Positions 7,568 through 16,838 of a DNA stretch of 64,000 nt are shown piece after piece (positions within the stretch are counted from its first letter, which is position 1; each line of letters begins with the position of its first letter). The notes below the pieces were generated by a model. That model saw only the letters and a list, made by a program, of their open reading frames with translations, had not been told where the DNA came from and ran no database searches. A program made the translations under genes and the position numbers. The stretch is from positions 1,116,001 through 1,180,000 of the forward strand of contig JAFDWS010000002.1 of assembly GCA_018268375.1 (NCBI GenBank). Reading direction: 5' to 3'. This DNA comes from Armatimonadota bacterium (GTDB taxonomy: Bacteria; Armatimonadota; Fimbriimonadia; Fimbriimonadales; Fimbriimonadaceae).

Positions 7568-9352
7568 ATGAAGAACAACCATAATGTCGGGCCGCTCCAG
7601 TACGGCGACCCTCGCAACGCGCTTCTGAGGGTCGCGATCTATGTGCGGAAGTCGACCGCAACCGAGGGCCGCTCGCACAGCCGAGAAGAGCAGCTTGAGC
7701 GTTGCCTTGCCGACGCCAAACATCTTGGGCTCGTTGCAGGCAACATCGATGTCTATGAAGAGCCCGAGGGTCAAAAAGGTGACTGGTACTGGAACGATGG
7801 AAGCTCTCGCTTCAATGAACCGCACCGACCCGAACTGACCAGGCTGATGCAGGCGGTCGAAGCCGGGGCCGTCGATATCGTCATGGCCTACAAAGGCGAC
7901 CGCCTCTACAGGGACAACGGTGTCGCTGACGCGATGTTCAAGAGGTTCCGGGAGTTGGGAGTCCGGCTCATACTGGGGGGTCGGGACGCCGAAGTGCACT
8001 CTGCTCGAGGTCTGTACCAAGCAGCCGTGGATGGCGCAGCGGCACGGCAATGGCGAGACCAGATTTCTGAGGACATCCGCCGCGACCATCTGTACAAGGC
8101 CAAGCGTGGCATGTTCACCCGCGATCCGAGTTGTCTTGGGTTCCGGTCCCAAGGGCTCAAAAGCCAGGCTGTCCTTCCGGTGGAGCCGGAGCTTGCCGTG
8201 GTGCGGCGCGTCTTCAAGATGTTCGTCTCTGGCGAGGACGGCTCTGGGCCGATGGGAATCACGGCCATTGCAAACAGGCTGATGGACGAAGGCGTCCAAA
8301 TCGCTGTCGGTGCGAAAAGGCACAAGGTCAAGCACCCGGAGAAAGTGCACACGTCCCAGATTCGGACCATTCTAAGGAATTGCATGTACGTCGGTCGGTG
8401 GAGGCACCAAGGCGAGGAATACCCGTGCGATAAATTGCTTGTCGCCGGAGCAACCGGTGAAGAGATGGAGACCGTTGTCCCAGTTCCTATGTTCGAGGAA
8501 GCGCAGAGTAAGCTTGCGCGGAGCCGTGTTCCCGGAAGGAAGAGCCTAGGCGCTGCCCACCTTCTGACCGGCATCGTCGTTTGCGGACAGTGTGGTCGGC
8601 CCTTGACGCTTCAACACCGGACCAGAAGTGACGGAACGAGCAGACGACAATTCATTTGCGCCCACAAAAGGGGCTCTCGCCCGTGCGACCGGCGTGGGAC
8701 GAGGGTAGTCCAAGAGGAGGTGCTCGATGCATGGGTACTTGAGCACTTGCTGCCGCTTATCGCCGTGGAGATTGAACGGGTCAAAGCATCGAGCGGTCGC
8801 GATGACGTTTTGGCCATGAGAACTGAGTTAGTGCGCCAGCTTGCGTCCTATCGTGACCGGGAAACGGTCGAACTAGCGCGCTTGATCGGAGCGCTCGACG
8901 ACGACCAGCTTGCAGGGGTCGCCGCGAAACTGCGCTTAGAGCGCTCATTAATTGAAGCCAAGCTCGCTGACGTCGAGACCCGACTTGCTGTCACCTCGAC
9001 TCCATCTTCCGAAGAGTTTCGAGACTTGGCGTCACTACCGACAGCGGCGCTCAAGGACGCCGTCCGCCGCGCGTTCTTGTGGATCGCGCTCTGCCAGCGC
9101 GGTGTGGTCGCCATGACGACCTGGGGAACCAGCACTGCAGCCTACTATTTAGAGCCAGGACATGCTGTCTATAGGACAGTAGAAACAAGGCGGCGGCTGC
9201 AGCCGCCTGGTCCGCTTGCAACCTTAGATAGCCTTGCTTGGTTCGTCGAAGGCCAAGAGTTTGTGCGCGGTCAGCGAGAGTATCAGCCGCACCGCACACA
9301 AGCGCTCGAAGACACGGAGGTGCTTCACGCGCTCTGGCGAAAGTGCGCCTGA
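7568..9352 (+). CDS. Large serine recombinase
   Basis: A 594-residue protein with the large serine recombinase order. The resolvase-type catalytic domain begins at RVAIYVRKST with Ser29 as the likely nucleophile, then AYKGDRLYRD, corresponding to the conserved DRLxR. A recombinase domain follows at about 175-290. The zinc ribbon has CGQCGRPL and a second half with CAHKRG and CDRRG (about 338-376). A coiled-coil helical C-terminus follows. Start ATG at 7568 gives a complete catalytic domain. Together with the tyrosine integrase at 3.8 kb this puts two unrelated recombinases around the GHKL cassette, so either two elements are nested or one carries both. Confidence 0.9.
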   Translation: MKNNHNVGPLQYGDPRNALLRVAIYVRKSTATEGRSHSREEQLERCLADAKHLGLVAGNIDVYEEPEGQKGDWYWNDGSSRFNEPHRPELTRLMQAVEAGAVDIVMAYKGDRLYRDNGVADAMFKRFRELGVRLILGGRDAEVHSARGLYQAAVDGAAARQWRDQISEDIRRDHLYKAKRGMFTRDPSCLGFRSQGLKSQAVLPVEPELAVVRRVFKMFVSGEDGSGPMGITAIANRLMDEGVQIAVGAKRHKVKHPEKVHTSQIRTILRNCMYVGRWRHQGEEYPCDKLLVAGATGEEMETVVPVPMFEEAQSKLARSRVPGRKSLGAAHLLTGIVVCGQCGRPLTLQHRTRSDGTSRRQFICAHKRGSRPCDRRGTRVVQEEVLDAWVLEHLLPLIAVEIERVKASSGRDDVLAMRTELVRQLASYRDRETVELARLIGALDDDQLAGVAAKLRLERSLIEAKLADVETRLAVTSTPSSEEFRDLASLPTAALKDAVRRAFLWIALCQRGVVAMTTWGTSTAAYYLEPGHAVYRTVETRRRLQPPGPLATLDSLAWFVEGQEFVRGQREYQPHRTQALEDTEVLHALWRKCA

Positions 9353-9402
9353 CCGTTTTCCTCAACCTTGAGTTGCTCTGCCGTACATGAGCGGAGCAAC
9401 CT

Positions 9403-9687
9403 ATGAGCATCGAATCGCACATCCTCGAAAACATCGACCTCTTCGCCATCTCAGAGGCACTGGAGGCGGATCCGACGACCGCACTGATGATGGTAGAGAC
9501 CGTCCAGGGCCGACCCATCTGCTTTGCGATCACCCCTTGGCGGGGCAACATCAGACCAGTGCAAGCCGAGCACCTGCGCATTCTATCGGCAGATAGTTGC
9601 CTCCTTATGTACTGGTCTCTAAAGGACGACCGCCTCGCAATTCTGAACATCGAGGTGTTCCCCGAACCCGCAGCTTTCCCGGACTAG
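9403..9687 (+). CDS. Hypothetical small protein
   Basis: A 94-residue acidic protein, 50 bases downstream of the serine recombinase on the same strand. GGAGCAACCT lies just before the ATG, giving a plausible ribosome site. It has no membrane segment or signal peptide; it reads as one compact alpha/beta domain (ESHILENIDLFAISEALEAD at the start, LNIEVFPEPAAF at the end). No family was recognised. It may be cargo of the recombinase element. Confidence 0.5.
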   Translation: MSIESHILENIDLFAISEALEADPTTALMMVETVQGRPICFAITPWRGNIRPVQAEHLRILSADSCLLMYWSLKDDRLAILNIEVFPEPAAFPD

Positions 9688-9761
9688 TCGTCCGGAGGTT
9701 GTTACCAGTTGATTGAATCGCACATAGGCAAGTCCGGCAAGCCACGTCCGGACTTGGCTTA

Positions 9762-10193
9762 CTAGTCGTGGACAGAGGCTTTCATTGCCTCCCGCATCAA
9801 AAGCTCGTCGTCCGTCGGCTTTTCCCAGGGCCACTTGTTATAGCCACACTTCTCGTCCACAGACCTCGCTGTGGCTAGACCCGTCTCATGGAACGCGAGC
9901 CCGACTTGGCGCTCTGAGTCGGTGACATTGGGCTGAGACATGCTTCGGGAGTATTCGCTCTCGAACAGAGACTCGTACGGTCCTTTGCGAAACCGTTTAA
10001 ACCAGACCGACCAGCAGGCGAGGACCAGCAGGATGCCGAGGCAGACGCACACTCCAACGAGCCGATTCGCGCGATCAACACCTTTTCCTGGTGCAACGGC
10101 TTTCGGCGATGTTGAGATGGGACTTCCGCATTGCACGCAGAACTTGTTCTTAGGGGCGGAATGGGCAGTACCGCAGCGGGAGCAATACGCCAT
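9762..10193 (-). CDS. Zinc-ribbon membrane protein
   Basis: A 143-residue protein from the ATG at 10193, which has GAGG eight bases upstream; the longer frame to 10226 overlaps the neighbouring gene. It opens with a zinc ribbon (CSRCGTAHSAPKNKFCVQCG, four Cys at about 4-22) and has one membrane segment at about 43-60 (LVGVCVCLGILLVLACWSVWF) followed by a short outside domain. This layout occurs in many bacterial proteins of unknown function. It directly follows a second zinc-ribbon gene by five bases, so they form a two-gene operon. Confidence 0.65.
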   Translation of the reverse strand: MAYCSRCGTAHSAPKNKFCVQCGSPISTSPKAVAPGKGVDRANRLVGVCVCLGILLVLACWSVWFKRFRKGPYESLFESEYSRSMSQPNVTDSERQVGLAFHETGLATARSVDEKCGYNKWPWEKPTDDELLMREAMKASVHD

Positions 10194-10198
10194 CGTCG

Positions 10199-10741
10199 CT
10201 ACCTCGCCTGCCCGTAGGAGTGCCATCCGACGTAGGGATTGCTCGGGTCACGCAAGCATCCGTCCTTGGCTGCCCGCGCCTTGATCCACTGCAAGACGTC
10301 CCTCGCGTGCGCTGCTTCTGGCTCCAAGATCGTGGCCCCGCCAGGCGCTTGCCTTAGAAGGACGAGCCGTGCGAGCTCACGCTCGGTCCGGTCAAGCTGG
10401 CTACAGCCCATCTCGCTGATTTGCATACTGACTGTGGGTGCAAGGATAAGAAACCTGTCCAAGCCGTTCTCGCGAAACACTGAGGCTGCTATTTGCTCCG
10501 GTGTCATTGGTTCCGGTCGATTGCATTGACTGCGGATGGCGGTCGAAAGAGCCAGCGCTAATGGGATCACCAAGATCGTCAGCCAGCCACCTGTCCGCTT
10601 GGACTGCTGCGAAGGAACGAGGCCAAACTCACGGGACAAATTGGCAGTACGGCCAGCCGTCGCGGACACGCTGGCACCGCATTCTCCGCAAAACCTTTCG
10701 GTGCCATCCATCGAGGCACCGCACGATGAGCAACTTGGCAT
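10199..10741 (-). CDS. Zinc-ribbon membrane protein
   Basis: A 180-residue protein with an N-terminal zinc ribbon (CSSCGASMDGTERFCGECGA) and a single membrane segment at about residues 52-70 (GGWLTILVIPLALALSTAI), then an extracytoplasmic helical domain of about 110 residues. It has the same layout as the shorter gene immediately downstream (five-base gap). The two tails differ, so they may be partners rather than simple duplicates. Function unknown. Confidence 0.65.
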   Translation of the reverse strand: MPSCSSCGASMDGTERFCGECGASVSATAGRTANLSREFGLVPSQQSKRTGGWLTILVIPLALALSTAIRSQCNRPEPMTPEQIAASVFRENGLDRFLILAPTVSMQISEMGCSQLDRTERELARLVLLRQAPGGATILEPEAAHARDVLQWIKARAAKDGCLRDPSNPYVGWHSYGQAR

Positions 10742-10812
10742 CTCTCAACCTCGGCACAAACCGCGTCGAACGTTTATGCCCCTCAGTGAAGCTATCTTAC
10801 CTCCACCGTTGA

Positions 10813-11121
10813 GTGCAAGCCTGTACATGTTTGGGCAAACGAAGTCGTCACTCTATAGGAACACGGGCGTTTGACCTTCTGCTTGAGACGATCCGTAGCG
10901 CCCGCGAAGGCGCAGGACTGTCCCAGCGCGAAGTGGCTCGCCGCCTCGGGTTTCACCCCACCGTCTATGGAAAGATGGAGCGTGGCGACCGTGTCCTGGA
11001 CGTCGTCGAGTTCGTCGAACTGGCCCGTTCTATAGGAGTCGATCCGATTGAACTTCTTGGGACATTTCTGGTCACTGTCCAACAGGATCGGATCTCGCAA
11101 GACCTCAAGACGCGGGACTAG
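10813..11121 (+). CDS. XRE-family helix-turn-helix regulator
   Basis: A small protein with a clear XRE domain: IRSAREGAGLSQREVARRLGFHPTVYGKMERGDR, including the recognition-helix stretch and the ERGDR ending, then VVEFVELARSIGVDPIELL. The annotated start is the GTG at 10813 (102 aa); a TTG at 10831 is an alternative giving 96 aa, and no strong ribosome site separates them. It is divergent from the zinc-ribbon operon (71-base gap) and lies upstream of the metal island, so either could be its target. Confidence 0.75.
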   Translation: MQACTCLGKRSRHSIGTRAFDLLLETIRSAREGAGLSQREVARRLGFHPTVYGKMERGDRVLDVVEFVELARSIGVDPIELLGTFLVTVQQDRISQDLKTRD

Positions 11122-11265
11122 GAAACTAGCAGAGCAAAATGCAGCGGGAGCAACGCCGGATTCGTCGAGCACTCCGCAAAAAGCAGTAATGGCCCGTCCA
11201 GCACCAGAGGCTCCAGGGGTTGAGGAACGTCTTCCATCCTGAAAGGTGTTAGAATCACCAGTAGC

Positions 11266-11658
11266 GTGTTCTCCCGGCTTGCACTGCTGATCGCGGTCGT
11301 TCCGCTCCTCCTCGGACAACTCCCGAGGACGGTGACGCTGTGCCTGTGCACCGGCGACGTCGTTTCGGATCAGATCAAGGACACCGATCTTTGCAAGCGG
11401 CACCATGCCGCGCACTGCGGCCACTGCGCTCCCGGGCCCAAGAAAGGCTGCTACCTGAAGACAGGCGATTCGCCTTCACCTTCTCTTCTGGCCATGATCG
11501 TCAAGGTCGACTGTCCAGCGGTTCTTCTAACCCCTCCGGTGTTGCAAGAACGGGCGTACTTCGCACGTTGCGAGCCTCGCTTCACGATCCTACATCCGCG
11601 CATCCGCGAGCCCGACATCGGTGGGCACCTCCTGCGCGGCCCTCCTTCCCTCGCGTAG
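11266..11658 (+). CDS. Small secreted Cys-containing protein, head of RND module 1
   Basis: A 130-residue protein starting at a GTG with an N-terminal signal peptide (FSRLALLIAVVPLLLGQLP). The mature part is Cys/His-rich early on (CLCTG, CKRHHAAHCGHCAPGPKKGCY) and ends in RGPPSLA. That ending recalls the C-termini of three other small exported proteins in this window (at 20108, 27882 and 38477). It lies 60 bases upstream of the RND adaptor gene and probably starts that operon. A periplasmic metal-binding role is inference. Confidence 0.6.
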   Translation: MFSRLALLIAVVPLLLGQLPRTVTLCLCTGDVVSDQIKDTDLCKRHHAAHCGHCAPGPKKGCYLKTGDSPSPSLLAMIVKVDCPAVLLTPPVLQERAYFARCEPRFTILHPRIREPDIGGHLLRGPPSLA

Positions 11659-11718
11659 TTCGACCCTGGTCGGACGCGGCCTTCGTGCGTCCGGCCCTTC
11701 GAAACGCGAGGTATTGGA

Positions 11719-13557
11719 TTGTCTCCCACACTGAATTTCATAAAGAAGCATTGGATTACGCTCGGCCTCCTTGTCGGAAGCGTCGTGGGCTTGAGTTGGT
11801 TTGTCTCCCACAACCGTCCGCCCGGCTCGATGACCGTCATCGAGGCCCAGGGAATGGACATGACTGACATGAGGCCACCGACAGGCGTCATGCCCGTCTC
11901 GCTCGAAACCGTCAAACCGATGGCCCTCAAAGGCGGAAGCTCCTTCCCGGCCACTGTCTCAGCCTTCACAGAAGAAGAAGTCACGGCAAGGATTCCTGGT
12001 CGCGTCTCACGCATCCTGGTCTATCCAGGAGACCGAGTTTCTGCAGGCCAGCTCTTGGCGACTATCGAAGCGCCAGAATACGACGCACAACTGCGCAAGG
12101 CTCAGGCGATGACCGGCGCTAAGGCCGCCGAAGTCGTCTCGGCGGAGCGGATGATCGCCCATCATAGGAACGTGCTGGCGGGGTCAAAGGCAAGTGTCAA
12201 CGTCGCCAAGGCTGCTCGCGACAGAGCCCAGACCGACGTCGAGGCCGCCGACCTTGAGTTGCAGAAGGCGAAGGACGAGCTGACAGGGGCCAAGTCGGCC
12301 AAAGAAGAGCGACAAGCCGAGTTGACGTACTCGGAGAAAGAACTGGGCCGCGAGAAGACGCTGTACGACAAGGGAGCGATATCTCTCGATGAGCTGCAGA
12401 CGAGCCAGCGCGACCGCGACGCCGCCGCCGCCCGGGTGCAAAGTGCAGAAGCGGCGATCCAAAGCTCAAGCCAGTCCGTCCGCATCGCAGACAAGAGGCT
12501 CACGGCTGCCCGTCAAATGGTTGTCGAGGCGGACGCCCAAGTCGCTGCCGCCAATGCCGAAGCTGCGCAAGCGCAGGAGGGGATCGCCCAGGCCCATGCC
12601 GACGCGAACGCCAAGCGCTTTGAGTCGAGTGCCGCGACCGCCGAAGCGGCGGGAGCCTCGGCGTTCGTGGACTACCGCAGGCTGACCGCCCTTGCTTCGG
12701 GGGTCGTCGCCGAGCGCGTGGTCAGCCCGGGCACAGCGGTCACTGCGGGCCAGGTTCTCCTGCGTCTCAAGAGCGTCGGCCACGTCCGGGTGCAGGCGGA
12801 CGTTCCCCAATCCTTGGCTGCTTCGGTGCGGGCTGGGACAGCTGTGAGGATCGTCACGGACGCCACTGAGCAAAGGGCCAGGATCACAAGCGTGTTCCCA
12901 AGTGTCGACCCGCAGACCCGCACGTTCCGGGTCGAGGCGGTCGTCTTGGACAGTTCCGGGGCTCTCAAACCTGGCATGTTCGCCCGGCTAGAACTGGAAG
13001 GCTCGGGGATTCGCGAGCTCGCCGTCCGTTCGGCGGCTGTTCAGTCTGACGACAACGGCAAGTTTGTCTGGCTAGCCGTCCAGCGAAAGGGCACCGGCAA
13101 TACCGACTGGACTTGCACAATGCACCCGCAGGTCAGCAAGCCAGGCCCCGGGAAATGCCCGATCTGCGGCATGAACTTAGTGCCGCGTGAGAAGGGCGGA
13201 TCGATGGCCGCCCACCGGCAACCGGTCACGGTCGGAAAGGGAGCCGGGGACTACAGGGTCGTCGTCAGCGGCCTCAAGGAGGGCGACAAAGTGGTCTGGA
13301 AGGACTTCGAAAGCCTGATCGAGGGAACCCCCGTCCTGGACGACCACGCGCCTCAAATGCCAGCGACCGGAATGTCCGGCATGGACATGCCTTCAGGTGC
13401 GGAGCCGACGACAAGGTCGACAGAAAAGCAGGCTTCGACAAGAGCAGCTGTTAAGGACGACTACACCTGCTCCATGCACCCCGAAGTGCACTCTGACACA
13501 CCGGGCAAATGCCCCAAGTGTGGGATGGACTTGGTCAAGCGGGACACGTTGAAGTGA
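11719..13557 (+). CDS. RND efflux periplasmic adaptor with two heavy-metal-binding domains
   Basis: A 612-residue membrane fusion protein. A membrane anchor or uncleaved signal at about 12-30 is followed by the lipoyl/barrel-sandwich half (AFTEEEVTARIPGRVSRI near 75), a very long Ala/Gln/Glu coiled coil at about 130-310, the second lipoyl half (LTALASGVVAERVVSPGT) and a beta-barrel. Two heavy-metal-binding domains follow, CTMHPQV..CPICGM near 464-488 and CSMHPEV..CPKCGM at the C-terminus. Those domains and the Met/His-rich linker (GMSGMDMPSG) point to copper or silver. A TTG is the only start upstream of the anchor. Its stop overlaps the RND start by four bases. Confidence 0.85.
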   Translation: MSPTLNFIKKHWITLGLLVGSVVGLSWFVSHNRPPGSMTVIEAQGMDMTDMRPPTGVMPVSLETVKPMALKGGSSFPATVSAFTEEEVTARIPGRVSRILVYPGDRVSAGQLLATIEAPEYDAQLRKAQAMTGAKAAEVVSAERMIAHHRNVLAGSKASVNVAKAARDRAQTDVEAADLELQKAKDELTGAKSAKEERQAELTYSEKELGREKTLYDKGAISLDELQTSQRDRDAAAARVQSAEAAIQSSSQSVRIADKRLTAARQMVVEADAQVAAANAEAAQAQEGIAQAHADANAKRFESSAATAEAAGASAFVDYRRLTALASGVVAERVVSPGTAVTAGQVLLRLKSVGHVRVQADVPQSLAASVRAGTAVRIVTDATEQRARITSVFPSVDPQTRTFRVEAVVLDSSGALKPGMFARLELEGSGIRELAVRSAAVQSDDNGKFVWLAVQRKGTGNTDWTCTMHPQVSKPGPGKCPICGMNLVPREKGGSMAAHRQPVTVGKGAGDYRVVVSGLKEGDKVVWKDFESLIEGTPVLDDHAPQMPATGMSGMDMPSGAEPTTRSTEKQASTRAAVKDDYTCSMHPEVHSDTPGKCPKCGMDLVKRDTLK

Positions 13558-16500
13558 ACGACGGGCAAAAAGAAGGCTTCAACGTCGTGCGATGGTCGGT
13601 CGACCATCCGTATGTCGTCGTCTCGTTCTTCCTGGCGATGCTCGTCCTCGGGGCAATCGCCATCGGCTCGTACATGCCACGGCGGTTCATGCCGTACGTC
13701 GAGAGCCCGATGCTCGGCATCGTGACCGAGTCGCCTGGCCTCAGCGCGGAGGAGATGGAGACCTACTTCTCGTCGCCCATCGAGCAGCGCATGGTCAGCG
13801 TTCCCAATGTGCGCTACATCCGCTCGGTCAGCCAAGACGGCTTTAGCATGGTCGTGCTGGAGTACCCGTTCGGCAGCAACATGCAGAAGGCGCAGACCGA
13901 CGTCCAAAGCCTTCTTAACGTCGTTCAGGCAGACCTGCCGGCCACAGGAAGCAACCTCAAGCCATCGTGGATCCTCCGAGTGGACCCTCTCAATCTGCCG
14001 GTCTTGTCGCTGAGCCTGACCGGCGACAAGGACAAGGGCTGGACGCTGGCGCGGCTCAGAGAGCTCGCTGACAACGAGCTGATCAACCGTTTCAAGACGG
14101 CGCACCGAAACGTCTACACGGTCTCGTCTTTCGGCGGCCACCGCCGACAGCTCCAAGTCCAGGTCGACCGCGACAGGCTCAAGTCCTACGGCCTCTCGAT
14201 CCTCGATGTCCGCGACACGCTCGACAAGTACAACGTCGCGCGGCCTGCCGGACTTTTGACGAACAACTCGGCGGAACCCGTGTTGCGCGTGGACACCCTT
14301 GCAAAGGGTGCGGAAGCAGTGGGCGAATACCCGGTCAGGGCCGTCGGCGGGCAGATCGTGAGGGTCAGGGACGTGGCGGACGTCAAGGACACGGTGATCG
14401 AGGCTCGGTCGGCGTACCACCACCTGCACGGCGACAAGGTCGACGAGGGGATCGTTGTCAACATCCTTCAGAACCCTGACGCCAGTTCTCCCGTGACCAT
14501 CGCTGCGGTAATGAAGACCGCGAAGCAGTTGGAGAAGGAGTTCGCGGGAATCCATCTGAGCGTCGCCTATAACAACGCGAGCTTTGTCGACGTGCTTTTC
14601 AAGAACATGGGAGAGGAACTGGTCTGGGCCGTGCTCCTCACGGGCCTCTGTGTCCTCTTCTTTCTCGGCGAGTGGCGAGGCACTCTGATCGCTTTGACCG
14701 CCATTCCGGTTTCGCTGGCGATGTCGCTTCTCGCGATGGCCCCGCTTGGCATGAGCCTCAACTCCAGCACGCTGGTCGGGCTCTTGATCGCGATCGGACG
14801 GCTCGTCGACGACGCGATCATCGACATCCACGCGGTCGAGCGACACCTGCGGATGGGCAAAGACCGGCGTCAGGCGACCATCGACGGAATCAGCGAGGTT
14901 CGTCGCTCGGTGCTTGCTGCGACCGTCGTCCTCATCGTCGCCCTTGTCCCCCTGATGCTCAGCGGCGGGCTCACTCAGCTCATGTTCGTGGGGCTCGGCT
15001 GGCCCATCATCTTCGGGCTCATTTTCAGCTTCATCGTCTCGATGACGCTGACCGCCGTGCTCTGCTCCCGCTTCATGACGCTGCCAGAAACGCGGCACAA
15101 GACATGGTTCAGCAAAGTGTTCTTCCTCCCGTTCGAGGGGCGATTGGAAGCCCTTGAGCGCGGTTACGAGAGGTTGATCCGGTGGCTCTTGCACCACCGA
15201 TTCGCCAACTTTGTCCGGATCGGGATCACGGTCGTCATTGGGTTCTCTTTGTACTTTTTCATCGGCTCAGAAATGATGCCTTTGGGCGACGTCGGCCAGG
15301 CGAGCCTTCAGATGGAGCTCCAACCTGGATCGTCCTTTACGGCGACCGAAAAGGCGACGAAGCAGCTTGAACAGATCATCGTCGAAGAAGGCGGGCGCAA
15401 AGGCTGGATCCGGGACGCCAGCATCGAGCTCGGCGTCGAGAGCGGCCCCGGAATGACGACCGGCGGCGCTTTCTTCACCGGATACCAGATGAGCCAGGTC
15501 AACGGGGTGTCGGCCATGCTGACCCTTTCCGACAAGGACTCGGGCCGACCTGACGTCTGGCGGATCGCCGATCGCATCCATTCGCGTGCGATGCGCGAGA
15601 TCCCCGGCATCAGGCGAATCCAGATCAAGGAAATGGGCGCTGACGTTATGGCCACCTCGCTTGCGCCTGTCTCCAGCGTCATCTACGGAAAAGACCTGGC
15701 CATGATCGACAAGCTCGGGCACCAAGTAATGGAGATCGCGGAGACCAAGGCCCTCAACCCAGCGAACAAAAAGCCCGACATTGCGCAGCCCTTCTTGAGT
15801 TGGGAAATGACCAAGCCGACGTACACCGTCGTGGTCGAGCAAGACAAGGCGGCCGCACACGGATTGTCGCCTGCCTCGATCTCGGAACAGGCTTACTACG
15901 CGCTTCGGGGCGGATTCCCCACGGAGTTCTACAGGATCGCCAACGAACGGCCGACCACGATCCAAGTCCGCTTCCGCGAAGACGAACGACAAGAAGCCTC
16001 CGACCTATCCGGCATGTTCGTGGTCGGCAAGGACGGCGAGCAAGTGCCTCTGCTCGAGCTTGCGCACCTGGAAAAGCGAATGGCTCCGAGCGCGATCGAG
16101 CACGACCAACTCCGGCGGGTGGTCAGCTTCAACGGCTACTACCGCAAGAACGGGCGCCCCAGCATGGACGTGATGATGGACGTCCAGATGCGGGCCATGG
16201 CCGACCTCAACTGGCCTCCCGGCTATGGCATCGAGGGACGCGGCGACATGACGCAAATGCTCGACAGCTTCCGAGTGATGATGTCCGGCCTGGCCGTCGC
16301 CCTCGTCCTCATGTACTTGATCCTAGTCGCACAGTTCGGCGGCTTCCTGCAACCGCTACAGATGATGTTCAGCCTGCCGCTAGAGCTGAGCGGCGTCTTT
16401 TTCATGCTCTGGATCATGCACCAGGCGTTCTCGACCGTGTCCCTGTTGGGCGTCATCGTGCTCAGCGGCATGGACATCGTGACCGCGATCCTTATGATCG

Positions 16501-16838
16501 ATCTCATCTTGCAGTTTCGCAAGTCAGGAATGCCCCGGAACGAGGCGGTGGCCAAGGCGAGTCCCCAGCGGTTGCGTCCGATCCTCATGACGTCGCTCAT
16601 CACGATCTTCGTCATGGCCCAGATCGCGTTCGTTCCAAAGTCCGGCTTGGACGCTTACCAGCCGCTTGGAACTGTGATCATAGGTGGTCTTGTGGTTGGC
16701 ACGATTCTTTCCCTGCTCGACATCCCGATCATGCACACAGTAGTAGACGACATCGTCCGCTGGGTGCAAGTCCACGTCTTCAAGGTCGATCCGGCCTCTC
16801 TGCCTCCAATAGAAAGTCCGCCCGAGGGCACCCCATGA
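13554..16838 (+). CDS. RND-family efflux pump, inner-membrane subunit (module 1)
   Basis: The GTG at 13554 overlaps the adaptor stop (GTGA) and gives a 1094-residue protein. It has the RND order: TM1 at about 15-35, periplasmic loop 1, TM2-6 starting with LVWAVLLTGLCVLFFLGEWRG, loop 2, and TM8-12. TM4 carries a double aspartate, D419-D420 (LVDDAIIDIHAVER), as in proton-coupled HAE-type pumps, and lacks the DFGxxVDG pattern of Czc pumps. Taken alone it would look like a drug or general exporter; the adaptor's metal-binding domains argue for a metal substrate. It overlaps TolC by ATGA. Confidence 0.88.
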   Translation: MNDGQKEGFNVVRWSVDHPYVVVSFFLAMLVLGAIAIGSYMPRRFMPYVESPMLGIVTESPGLSAEEMETYFSSPIEQRMVSVPNVRYIRSVSQDGFSMVVLEYPFGSNMQKAQTDVQSLLNVVQADLPATGSNLKPSWILRVDPLNLPVLSLSLTGDKDKGWTLARLRELADNELINRFKTAHRNVYTVSSFGGHRRQLQVQVDRDRLKSYGLSILDVRDTLDKYNVARPAGLLTNNSAEPVLRVDTLAKGAEAVGEYPVRAVGGQIVRVRDVADVKDTVIEARSAYHHLHGDKVDEGIVVNILQNPDASSPVTIAAVMKTAKQLEKEFAGIHLSVAYNNASFVDVLFKNMGEELVWAVLLTGLCVLFFLGEWRGTLIALTAIPVSLAMSLLAMAPLGMSLNSSTLVGLLIAIGRLVDDAIIDIHAVERHLRMGKDRRQATIDGISEVRRSVLAATVVLIVALVPLMLSGGLTQLMFVGLGWPIIFGLIFSFIVSMTLTAVLCSRFMTLPETRHKTWFSKVFFLPFEGRLEALERGYERLIRWLLHHRFANFVRIGITVVIGFSLYFFIGSEMMPLGDVGQASLQMELQPGSSFTATEKATKQLEQIIVEEGGRKGWIRDASIELGVESGPGMTTGGAFFTGYQMSQVNGVSAMLTLSDKDSGRPDVWRIADRIHSRAMREIPGIRRIQIKEMGADVMATSLAPVSSVIYGKDLAMIDKLGHQVMEIAETKALNPANKKPDIAQPFLSWEMTKPTYTVVVEQDKAAAHGLSPASISEQAYYALRGGFPTEFYRIANERPTTIQVRFREDERQEASDLSGMFVVGKDGEQVPLLELAHLEKRMAPSAIEHDQLRRVVSFNGYYRKNGRPSMDVMMDVQMRAMADLNWPPGYGIEGRGDMTQMLDSFRVMMSGLAVALVLMYLILVAQFGGFLQPLQMMFSLPLELSGVFFMLWIMHQAFSTVSLLGVIVLSGMDIVTAILMIDLILQFRKSGMPRNEAVAKASPQRLRPILMTSLITIFVMAQIAFVPKSGLDAYQPLGTVIIGGLVVGTILSLLDIPIMHTVVDDIVRWVQVHVFKVDPASLPPIESPPEGTP

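Noticed and set aside
13461..15197. Minus-strand frame of 578 codons opposite the RND pump
   Set aside because: Its composition (repeated Asp/Arg/Val/His) is the mirror of high-GC coding sequence; the opposite strand has a clear RND protein.
15800..16834. Long plus-strand frame extending the TolC gene upstream to 15800
   Set aside because: It runs inside the RND pump gene in another frame, is rich in Arg/Pro/His as shadow frames are, and the TolC signal peptide begins at the ATG at 16835 with an ATGA overlap.
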